The notes under the pieces were generated by a model. The model was given only the letters and a program-made list of their open reading frames with translations, was not told the DNA's origin and did no database searches. A DNA stretch of 64,000 bases from Impatiens glandulifera (taxonomy: Eukaryota; Streptophyta; Magnoliopsida; Ericales; Balsaminaceae), in the NCBI RefSeq assembly GCF_907164915.1, contig NC_061863.1, positions 5,572,340 through 5,636,339 of the forward strand, written 5' to 3'. Both the position numbers and the translations under genes were made by a program. Positions 34,841 to 45,169 of the stretch are shown here, one piece after another. The number at the start of each line of letters is the position of its first letter. Positions within the stretch are counted from its first letter, which is position 1.

Positions 34841-35224
34841 ACATTAAATTAACAATATTTTTATCATTTAAATGAAGACTTTGTTGATATGAGTCATTTG
34901 TAATTATCTTCGATCCAATCTATAATCAAATATTTATAACATTATTTAAATTATCAACAAAATTTTAAACATTAAACTAACAATATTTTTATCATTTAAA
35001 TTAAGACTTTGTTGATATGAGTCATTTGTAATTATCTTCGATCCAATCTATAATCAAATATTTATAACATTATTTAAATTATCAACAAAATTTTAAACAT
35101 TAAACTAACAATATTTTTTATCATTTAAATTAAGACTTTGTTGATATGAGTCATTTGTAATTATCTTCTATACAATCTATAATCAAATATTTATAACATT
35201 ATTTAAATTATCAACAAAATTTCA
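34841..35224. repeat. Three tandem 128-bp repeats
   Basis: Units start with 'acattaaattaacaatattt' or a close variant at 34841, 34969 and 35097 and are nearly identical throughout ('gactttgttgatatgagtc', 'atctataatcaaatatttat'). Unit size and lack of spacers rule out a CRISPR array. Confidence 0.95.
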
Positions 35225-36214
35225 AGTTTCTAATTAGATATGCAAAGATTGATTCATCTCCATTAATATTCTTTTCTAATAAAAACATTTTGATCATGTA
35301 ATCTTTTTCCAAGTCAAACAACCCCAAACTACGTGGAAATCTAGCTAAGTTTGTGCAAATAAAAAAATATATTTTTAATTTATTTAAAATTCATTTTTAA
35401 ATATTAATTTTGATAAAATAATATTTTTAAATATATTTTAATACCCATTCAAACTCAATTAGACTTGTCTAGTGTCTCTAAACCAGCCCAATATAATTAC
35501 AATTGAATTAAGATTTAGTAATAACTTGTTATGAATAAATAAATTGAATCAAACAAGAATAATAAATTTGATTTTTTTTTTTGAAAAGATTATATTTATT
35601 AAAAATAAAGAAAACAGTTCATAAACGAAAATACATTACATGAAAATAACATATAAATTTAAAAAATTTAAGCATATCAATGAGAAGAATACTATAAATC
35701 TATATTAATAAATAAACTCGGCATCCAAATCATATTTGAGTCAGTTTTAAAGAATTCTAAAGGCACAATTTATATTATATATATATATATAATTTATATG
35801 CTAAAAATTAAATAAACTGAATGATATAAATAATTAGGAAAACCGAATAATTAAGTAGAATCAAACTGAACATATAAAAAGATGTACAGACAATCAAACA
35901 AAAGCAAGCTTTCCTTTATTTTTATTTTTTATTTTTTATTTTTTCCAAAAAAAGTAAAATAACGCTTTCCTATCTTTTACCAAACTTTTTTACTTTATTT
36001 ATTTATTAATAAAAAAATATATATTTTTACTTTTATAAAATTTAAGAGAGAGAAAGAAAGAATGCTAGACAAGTTGCTATCATGCGCCACATGGTGTCCC
36101 TTTCTCTTACTATCTCCATCATCATTATACTAAAAAACAATTATTATTTAAAAATAAAAAACAAATATATTATTTAAAAATAAAAAAAATTACAATTCTT
36201 CGGCGATTAATCGT
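35225..36214. other. AT-rich intergenic DNA
   Basis: Nothing recognised. Poly(A/T) tracts, a TA run near 35776-35790, and purine-rich 'agagagagaaagaaag' at 36045-36060. Confidence 0.6.
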
Positions 36215-36252
36215 ATCTCTTTCTCTCTCCTCTTCCAAATATATATAAAAAG
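36215..36252 (+). promoter_or_regulatory. Core promoter of the CaaX-protein gene
   Basis: A pyrimidine patch (36215-36236) is directly followed by a TATA box, 'aatatatataaaaagg' (36238-36253). A transcription start about 30 bases on, near 36270-36285, would fit the 5' exon listed next. Confidence 0.6.
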
Positions 36253-36269
36253 GTGTCTACGGCTTTCTT

Positions 36270-36401
36270 TTTTCCTTTCAGAGCACTTTTAAGTTTTATC
36301 CATCTCTTTCTCTACGGCTGCTGAAGTAACTGACCGGAAAACCGTCTCCGTTTACTGCACCGCTTAAGATCTTAGAACTCAGATCTGATATTCTCTTTCC
36401 G
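36270..36401 (+). other. 5' untranslated exon (predicted)
   Basis: This GC-richer stretch between the TATA box and 'tttccg|gtaggttc' looks like a non-coding first exon. The long leader intron would end just before the ATG at 37132 ('ctaagcag|ATG'). Start position approximate. Confidence 0.5.
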
Positions 36402-36469
36402 GTAGGTTCTTCTTTGTTGCGGTTTGGATTCCTGATCGTTCAGTTTCGTTGTTCCTTCGTCTATATGGA

Positions 36470-37020
36470 GGAGTAAGTCACTGATTACATATATTCTTTG
36501 TTTTTACTTGTATTTTGTAGTTATTTTTGAGATCTCGGAGCTCATTTCAGGTTCAGTTTTATTGTACTTGTAGGTTTGTAGCTTGTATATATGAAATGAA
36601 TCGATTCATGCATCTAAAAGATCTTCGTGTATGAGATATTGACGGTTATTGATTTTGATATTGTTTTATTTGAAAATTGCGACGGTTATACCGTCTTAAG
36701 TGTTTGATTCTAGATTCAATAGTTGAAGTAGAGACGGAATCTGATTTAGGAGTAAGTCATTGATTAGATTTCTTCTTTCTTCTTTGTTTTTACTTGTATT
36801 TGTAGTTAATTGTGAGATCTCGGAGCTCCTTTCAGGTTCGGTTTTGTTGTTCTTGTAGGCTTGTAGCTTGTATATATGAAATGAATCGATTCATGCATCT
36901 AAACTATCTTCGTGTATCTGCTTTACTCGTTAATGGAGATATTGACGGTTATAGGTCTCTCAAGTGTTTGATTCTAGATTCAATAGTTGAAGTAGAGATG
37001 AAATCTTCTTTTGAATCTGA
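36470..37020. repeat. 279-bp tandem duplication in the leader intron
   Basis: 'agtaagtca' starts copies at 36472 and 36751. 'gagatctcggagctc', 'atgaaatgaatcgattcatg' and 'tgattctagattcaatagtt' occur in both. The second copy lacks part of the middle and carries small changes. Confidence 0.9.
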
Positions 37021-37131
37021 GTTAGGATTGTGTTTTATGCATCTAACAACTCTGTTATAATCATATCTTTTAACAATGGAAGAAGAACTTGACGTATTAC
37101 ATGGATTGTGATGGTCAGATGAGCTAAGCAG

Positions 37132-38424
37132 ATGTTATTGGCATTGGAAGGAGGGGGATTCTTCTCTTCATCATCTTCTGGATACAGAAAAGGTTTGTCA
37201 GTTCTTTTACTAGGCAGGAAGAGGAAGAACGAAGAGGAGAAGCTCATGAGAGTTTCTCCGTGGAATCATAATTACCAGTTGGTGGACGATCGAGAAGCTG
37301 AATCTGATCTCCAACTGGCTTCTAAGAAGAACAGGAGGTTTGTCCGCGGCTGCACCTCCTTTGTTTGTTTTGGTCGCACTGCCGCAGGACTTGAGAGCCC
37401 TAATTCTCTAAAAGTTGGTCCTACAAAACAGAAGGAGGACATCGTTTCAGAACCACCTCCTGTACAAACTAAAGATGTTGTTGTTGTTGTTGGTAGTGAA
37501 GAAGAAGATGCTTTAACAAAGCCTTGTCTAAAAAGTAGCTTGAAGAGACCTGTTACTGGTGCTGGAACTGATCAGCATGAAGAAGCTTTGGACTTGAGGC
37601 ATAATGAAAAGAGAAAAGTTCAATGGACTGATGCATCTGGAGGAGAGCTTGCAGAGATTCGCGAATTCGAGCTTAGGTAAATCATGCCTTTTCATTTCCT
37701 TTACTTAGTTTTAGCAAAAAAATAATTGGGTGTTATACAATCTTCTTAGATTTAGGCATTGTTTTATCTAGGGTTATTTGAATAACCAAGAGGTTATTTT
37801 CAATATCAAACACTTGTTAGGTTATTGAAAATTAGAACCTTATTTGATCTTGGGTTATTCCAAATAATCTTGTTAGATGTAGGTTATCTAAAATCATGTT
37901 ATTTGGGTAAAAAGACATAGATTGTTTAATGAAAAAGTAGATTAGTTGGGGTTAAATGATTAAAATATTTTTTATATTTAATACTTTAAAATGTCATAAA
38001 GGTGTTTTTTAGTTGATCAATTAAATGATTTAATTGATGATGGGATAAAGAGGTTTTTAACTTTTCACCAAATAAAGCGTTTAGGAATTATTTTGATATA
38101 TTACATTTTAGAAAATAGAATATATTTTGATATTTTAGTTGATAATTTGGATAATGTGATCTATCATGTATAAGAGTGTTAGTAGAATAATTTGAAATTA
38201 ATTTCAAATAATCCACGCTAGGGTTGATAATGTGATTCATGAATAGATTGTTGATTGAATATTGGGTTATTTGAAATTAATCTTATATAACGAACATCAT
38301 ACAACGTCTAGTAGATCATTCGTTTATCTTATTGTGAAAATAATGGTATGGCAGTGATGCGGATGGATCGGATGATGAATTTAACAATGGGCGGGTTAGA
38401 AGCTGTTCTTGCACAATAATGTAA
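37132..38424 (+). CDS. Plant protein with C-terminal CaaX box
   Basis: Two coding exons, 37132-37676 and 38355-38424, joined through AG|TGAT, give 204 residues. Conserved blocks are MLLALEGGGFFSSSSSGYRK (1-20), MRVSPWNHNYQLVD (39-52), RGCTSFVCFGRTAAGLESPN (72-91), LKSSLKRP (133-140), RKVQWTDASGGELAEIREFE (161-180) and an acidic DADGSDDEF before the end. I recognise this as an uncharacterised family found across flowering plants. The last residues are RSCSCTIM: CTIM fits a CaaX prenylation site (Met favours farnesylation), with a second Cys two residues upstream that could be palmitoylated. This suggests membrane attachment, which is inference. No enzyme motif and no membrane helix. The intron (37677-38354) carries MITE-like sequence. 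Confidence 0.9.
37750..38245. mobile_element. MITE-like sequence in intron
   Basis: 'tgatcttgggttatt', 'tgtttaatgaaaaagtagat' and 'tttaattgatgatgggat' resemble the element at 63636-63893 ('tgtttgatgaaaaagttgat', 'gattgatgatgatat'). The ends and a possible internal duplication are unclear. Confidence 0.45.
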
Positions 38425-39929
38425 GTTAATGCATAGATGTCCAGAAATTAAGACAAAACGCACCCTCAAGTTAGCCGCCTTGAAGCTAGGTTTTGATTTT
38501 CTCGAGAATATTTTTTACCAAAAGGTAAGTGGGAAGTGAAAAAAGGGTGGGTGGCCTTAGAAATGTAGAAATAAGGTAGTTGTCACACAATGCACATTTT
38601 ATTGTGGCCTGGTTTGATCCATTAATTTTTTGTCTATATCAATTTTGTCTTCATTGAAATTATGTTGTTATTGTCTATTTAGGTTTATTATGTATGCCTT
38701 ACTTTTGTATACTCTAGAAATCATATATTAGATAACAATATATAGAGTTTTATGGGAATAGGCCAACCATGTAATCTAAACTCTCTATGAAATGGGAGCT
38801 CATTGATTTTCTTTGTATTATGTGTGCATGCTTTTAGTAATGATTGATGGTATTAAGAGACTTACTATAGAGAGGTTTAACACTTAGATTAGAGTATGGG
38901 TTATGGCAGTTAAGGGTTTAAATTCGATGGGTTTGTACAATTAAATGTACAACAAACCTGTTGAAATCGGTTTGAAAAAATCTCAAAATCGTTTGTTTCG
39001 ATTTATTGATCAATTTAGTTTGGTCGGTTAGAAAATCGATTTGATCGGATTCAATGAAATCGGTAAATAATGTAATTATACATCAAATTTGTTTTAAAAT
39101 TTTATATCAATTATGTATAGTATCTGTAAGGTCTGTTTATTGGCCTTACTTGAGATTAGTCAAAATTCTTAGGTGATAAAAGTGGGTTAGGTTTGAAGGA
39201 CTTTTAGAATTTCAAAATTAAGTTTTAGAAGAGGTAGATATTCGTAGCTTCTGAATTCGGGTAACTGTGAAAGCATGGAGTATCATGCTTTGTATTGATG
39301 GAATTGTAGAAAACAAAATTCACAAATTTGGCCAATAGAATAGCTTGTTATAAAAAAATAATTGAAAAAATTTCTCACTGAATATATATATATATATATA
39401 TATATAATTTAGAATGAATATTATATAATTTCACATAGTTCCTAAACAACACCTTTTGAAGTATCTTTCAAATAAAAAATCAAGCTATTTTAGTCATTAT
39501 AATATTATTCACACAAATTTTGTATCAAATTATAAATTAAAAAGTGTATAGTAGAAAATTAAATATATGAAAAGAATCTTCCTATTGTCAATTTAAAATT
39601 AGGTCAACTTTCTTCTCATCAAATTTCCTCTTTCTCATCAAAATTAGAATGTCTTCTTTAAGTGATATAACTTTATTATTAAATGTTATATATTAATACA
39701 CAATTTTTATTTTTAAAATAATATTTTTTTTTTATTTTTTTTTTAAAGTTAAATATATTTATTAGTGTTTACAAATAAAATTTCTCACTTTATTTTTCTG
39801 CATCGTTTTTATCGACTACTGTTTGACTTAAATTTTTTTCTCGTTTTGTTTAATTATTTTAATCGTAAAGAATAAAAAAGTTTAATATATCAAAATCATT
39901 CATTTTCGGTAGAAGAAGAGAATTATAGC
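38425..39929. other. Intergenic, 3' flank and OHP2 upstream region
   Basis: No gene. A TA run at 39381-39406. 38960-39065 holds a 'tcggttagaaaatcgatttg' type repeat. The last part is the promoter region of the next gene. Confidence 0.5.
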
Positions 39930-39961
39930 TTTGAAAATAGTGAATATGACAAAGAAGAAAC

Positions 39962-39990
39962 TTGGCCACATCTTATCCACAAGAAGATCA
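39962..39990 (+). promoter_or_regulatory. I-box-like light-response element
   Basis: 'ggccacatcttatccac' contains CTTATC, the complement of the I-box GATAAG found in many promoters of light-regulated chloroplast genes. It lies about 120 bp before the OHP2 start codon. It may be in the 5' untranslated region. No clear TATA box precedes the gene. A (CT)n run at 40027-40048 is typical of leader sequence. Confidence 0.35.
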
Positions 39991-40095
39991 ATTGAAGACG
40001 ATAACACAACCACAATGAAATCCCCCCTCTCTCTCTCTCTCTCTCTTCAATCCAAACCAAATCGAAGGAGAGAGAAAAAAATACAGTCACAAAAT

Positions 40096-41954
40096 ATGTC
40101 AGTAACAACTTCAATCCCTAGCATCAGATTCTCCCCTTCATCTTCTTCTTCATCATCATCTTCTTCCCAATCCTCATCCACTCTCAGATTCTCCGTTCCC
40201 AAATCCCTAATTTTCACCATCCGTAGTTCTCAAACAGACGGACCTATTCGAAGACCGGTCGCTCCATCTCCACTTAAACCTCCAACGCCTCCATCGCTCA
40301 CTCCTCCGACGCCTCCATCGCTCACTCCTCCGACGCCTCCGTCATCGCCATCGCCTGCTGTTGCGGCGGCGGTGGTTACAGAGGGAGGTAAGAATGTGAT
40401 TACTTTGGAATTTCAGAGACAGAAAGCGAAGGAGATTCAAGAGTATTTTAAACAGAAGAAAATTGAAGAAGCTAATCAGGGACCTTTCTTTGGATTCATT
40501 GGCAAGAATGAGATTAGTAACGGCAGGTCATTTCTTAATTTGGACTTTTACTATTTGTTTATATGCTTGCTTCAATATTAGGTCATCAATTGTTAAATGA
40601 CTTTTGGTAGGGTTCATAATTCAACTTCATTGAGATGAAGTTCTTGTTTAGTGCTATAAAACTGAAAATTAAGGGATGAATAATGAATTTAAATGTCTCA
40701 AAACTAGATGTGAATGAACCAAATTAAAATAGATAAATGTAAGCTGATTTAATTAAATAGACTAACCTAATTTGATTAATTAGGTTTTAGATTTTTTTTA
40801 TCTTTGTTTGAATTAAGTCGTTAGTGGTTTTTAGTTTAATTGGACTTGAATTAAGTGATATTAAATAATAATAATCCTTATTAAACTTAATTCAAATAAG
40901 CACCTATTATTAACTTTAGGCCTGCAAATGATCCACGTGTTTCGGGAGTCGCTTGGTCAAAGTAGGACCATTTTCGAGCCAAACTCATATCAACTTGCTT
41001 AATATTCGAGCCGAACTCATACCAACTTGCTTAATATTCGAGCCGAACTCGAGCTCATATAATATAATTTTGATGACTTGTCCAATTTTTTTGAATTAGA
41101 TAATTTATAATATATTTATTTTTAATATTAAAACCTAAAATCTAAAACAAATATATTTTTTTCACACCCACTATTCAAGGGCCATATTATTATATAATAT
41201 GTCTCATAAGTCAAAAATAAAACCTTAATCCCTAATTTGTCATCCTTGTTGTATTATTATTATAATATAATATATTTTGGAGATATAATCCGCAAATATA
41301 ACTACGAAATATATTTATATTATACCAATAATATAATATATTTGTACAATCTTATCATACATTCTTACATATTCTTCCTTCTTCACCCTTTCTTTAGTTA
41401 TTCACAACCCTCTTCCCTTTGTTGTCGCTTCATTTCTTCATATTATTTCTTTCGAGAATCAGCAAACTCAAATTACTCAACCATCTATTTTGTGTCGAAA
41501 GTGAAGTATTCTCTTTGATAACTATTATGAATTTTATTTAAGCTTGACTGTCAGCTTGAGCTCGATCGACTTGAGAATTTAATTTTAGTTCAAATTTTTC
41601 GATTCGAGCCAAGCTTATAGGAAATAGTCGAACTCGAGTTCGAGCTAATCTAATAAATACTGAATCGAGTCCGCTAAAGCTCGACTTAACTTAATGATTG
41701 CATCCCTAATTAACTTTGATTGGTTGTTAAATCTTTAAATAGTCAAGTGGTTATTTTCAATTTTTTTATTTAGGAAGTTAGCACAACTTAACCTTCTACC
41801 ATCATGACTCTTAACATCAATTTAAGACGTTTTTAGTGGGAATTGAACCCGTGACATCTGATTAGTTGAGTTAGTGTTTTTCAAATAATCTTGTTATATG
41901 TGTTTATTGAAAATTCAGATTATTTGGTTACTAAGACATTAGTATAATATAAAA

Positions 41955-42016
<62 letters not shown>

Positions 42017-43125
42017 GTTAAAGTTTGAATTATATGATAATTAATATTATATAGTAAACCATTTGAAATTAATCTCAAATATCTCATATCAAACAAATCC
42101 TAAGTGATAAATTGTGCTATTCAAAATTGTTAGCTTTCTTGGAGAGTAAAAAACCCCGATTAAAGTGAGAGGCAATGGCTAGCTTTGTCTAAGGAATATG
42201 TTTTAAAAAATAATATTAAGAAGGCTTCACCCAATCCTATTTAAGATTGTGAAATTTGACGCCTTCATTAACAAATAAAAGCCAATTAGTATGATTAAAT
42301 TAAATTCTAACATGTTAGAATCGATTTTCAAATTTGCTCATCTACTTCTCTTGTCTTTCCGAGAACACTCGCATTTTGTTTTCTAACAATTGCGTTATAT
42401 ATACATGATGATTGTAATTAGGGAAACAATTACACAAGATTTGATGCAATTAGGTTCCATTGATAATTTCTAGATTTTGACAAAATTTTGGGGCAAGCAA
42501 AATTTGAAATGGGGGTCCAATTCTAAATCCATTGTTTTGCTCATTGTGACTTAAAATAAGGGAGTATAACTGAAATTGCAGTTTCAGTACCACTTCAGAA
42601 GTGCGATTTTATGATTTCTGTATACATAAAAAAAAGAAAGAATTGTATTCAATCTCAATTATGTATACACAACCAAACATATACTTATAAGCACAAACAT
42701 ATATGTTACTCTCCAAATTCATTATAAAATTATACCCGTTTGGAATAATCACAATCTACATTTATGATCTTGATATGATTCTAGATTTGGGATCATTTGA
42801 AAACTGAACATAGTGTGAATCAAATTTATAAAAATGTTCTTTGTTTCTCATTTGGATCTGAATTAAGTGTTTCCAATACAAAGTTGAACTCCAGGTAAGA
42901 TTAACTGAAATAATTTTATAGGATTTGAATTGGATTTCGCGCATTTTCTTTATATTCACACTATACAACCTCCTTCATTTCAATCATGTTTGATTGCCGT
43001 GTTTGAGCAGATGGGCGATGTTTGGATTTGCTGTGGGATTGCTAACAGAATATGCCACAGGGTCGGACTTTGTTGAACAAGTAAAGCTTATTGTCTCCAA
43101 TTTGGGTATTGTAGACCTTGAATGA
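40096..43125 (+). CDS. OHP2: One-helix protein 2, chloroplast
   Basis: Exons 40096-40526 and 43011-43125 encode 181 residues (about 172 in Arabidopsis). The start MSVTTSIPSIRF opens a Ser-rich transit peptide (to about residue 45). Next come QTDGPIRRP, a Pro-rich hinge with PPTPPSLT repeats (62-82), the conserved LEFQRQKAKEIQEYFKQKK (104-122) and GPFFGF. The single LHC-type helix follows, with the chlorophyll-binding motif EISNGRWAMFGFAVG. The C-terminus is ATGSDFVEQVK...GIVDLE. OHP2 pairs with OHP1 and HCF244 in thylakoids to deliver chlorophyll to photosystem II reaction-centre proteins. The intron interrupts the Arg codon of the helix motif (AG|A). An upstream in-frame ATG near 39931 exists, but the family start is at 40096. 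The intron holds a hAT-type element. Confidence 0.95.
40917..41708. mobile_element. Non-autonomous hAT element in OHP2 intron
   Basis: It is flanked by a perfect 8-bp duplication, attaactt (40909-40916 and 41709-41716). The ends are TAGGCCTGCAA and, complemented, TAGGGATGCAA. The subterminal parts carry 'gagccgaactcgagct' motifs in opposite orientations. About 792 bp, no transposase; it would need a hAT transposase in trans. Confidence 0.85.
41958..42017. repeat. (TA)n plus poly(T) in OHP2 intron
   Basis: About 42 bases of TA followed by about 18 T. Confidence 0.95.
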
Positions 43126-44274
43126 ATTTTTACTTTGTACTGCCATAAATACTTGAATATATGTTGTAATTGTTTCAGTCAAATTCTCAGCACATATAAC
43201 AGCCTTATTTTTCTTTCTTTGTATAATTTGTTTCATCTTTAAATTGTTTCAACCTTCTTCTTTACTGGGCTGGCTTATATATACATACTGAACAATGATC
43301 TTGTTCCTCAAGAATATATATTCTTCATGTATATCTAATCCCGCCATTTGGCTGCAATTTTTTTATTGGTTTCATTCAAGATTAAACTAGTATTCTTTAG
43401 TTATTTGCAAGTCTTGAGCAATATCATATTATAATGAGATCATAATTATTTCAGGAATAGTTTAAATGGAATGAGTATCCTATCATAAATATCTCATGTT
43501 TCAATTCTCATTAAAAACAATATATGTTGAAGCTAAAAGAGGTAACTTCCTAAAACCAAAATAAAAAAGTTTATAATTAATTTTTAAGTTGTAATTTGAA
43601 AAATAATTACATTTCTGTTTGTAAGGAAAACTTTTTTTTTAATTGTACAAAATAAAAGTTATTTTTATAAAGCACACTATAATTTATATATTATATTTTG
43701 GCAAATAAATGTCTAATTGAGTGATTATAATTTGATTTTGCAAATAAATATTTAATTGGATTTGTTATACATATTTGCTTGTAGAGCTAGTTTGATGTTA
43801 GATTTTTTTAATAAAATTTGATTTATCATATATTATTTCTCTTTTAATATTCAATTATTTAATTTATTAATTAAACTATTTTTATTTATACTTATAAAAC
43901 TTTAAATAAAAAATATAATAATTCAACTAATTAAAAATTCAAAAATATATTTTTTTAATTCAATATTAAAGATCAATTTATCCAAACAAATTTTGAAGTA
44001 ATTATTTATTTCTAAAAATAAATAATATTTTTACTGCCACATTTGGAATAATAAAAATATTAATTGATATGATTTTTAATTTTAAACCACTATATAAATA
44101 TATTAGTTTGAGTTTGAGGAATGGGCAGGCATATTACTTTAATATTTGATTACTTTTTCATATGTAAATAAATTATCATTTATTTATTTCTATTTAAATC
44201 TTAAAAATCCAAATCTTTAATTTGATTAAACAAGGTACGGGAAATTTGACGTTTAATTTGATTAAACAAGGTAT
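43126..44274. other. OHP2 3' flank and intergenic DNA
   Basis: The 3' untranslated region is followed by AT-rich sequence. At 44219-44285 a 34-bp piece ('tttgattaaacaaggta' + 'gggaaatttga') is tandemly duplicated at the left end of the MULE. Confidence 0.5.
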
Positions 44275-45169
44275 GGGAAATTTGATGAAATGAACCATTA
44301 TATGGCTTGTTTTTGAGAAAGACCCTGGCCTCATAATGTTGGTATAAATGATCTTTTCGGCATGTATAAAGTTTAAAATACTCCTTCGCTTCACGCAAAA
44401 CATGTATTCTCGCGACGCGAAAAGATAGTCTGTGAAGGCGAAGAGGGATTGTGTGGTGTGTTTATACTTATGTATCTAGAGACTAGAGTACGTGACTACT
44501 CACCAATATATATATCAATTGTGACCTCAATTAACATGACTTTTTGGAGAAGGAAGTGAGTAGTTAGGTTATTCCACCAAATTATAGAACCAATTATAGA
44601 ACCATTGGTGAATAATTCTCATTTTGATAAATACATTTCTTTATTTTATTGATATTGTAAATACATTTATTTTTTATTCTGTAGTGATTGTATTCCCATG
44701 TTGATGTAATTTTATTAATTTTACTTTTGCAAATCAGTTGTGATTGTATGGTTCGCGTGACGTAAAATCGTGATTGTATGGTTCGCGTGACATGAATGGT
44801 ATAGTCGTGTGTCGCGAATGGTATGTTCGCGCGACACAAATTCTTTACGTTGATGTAATTTTTGTGAAGTCACATAATATATCATTAATAAACCAAGTCA
44901 ACAACATAATGAACAAAAATAAAGGATACTTAATTGAGTACCTTCATTAGTAGATAAACATACTTTGAGTCACTTTCAAACTGAATTGCAGTAAGGAATG
45001 ATACTTAATTGAGTACCTCCATTGGTAGATGAATGTATTCACAATCAATAAAAGAATAAAGAATTAACCACAATATATAATCACAAATTCAAGTTCAAGA
45101 AGCTGAAGGATGTGTAGATGATGATGCTCTTACAGTAGATTGGTGCAGGCATCACTACTGAGCATGTTA

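Noticed and set aside
34841..35224. CRISPR-like array
   Set aside because: The repeats are 128 bp, directly adjacent with no spacers, and this is a plant nuclear genome.
41237..41518. ORF inside the OHP2 intron
   Set aside because: AT-rich chance frame in the non-autonomous hAT element.
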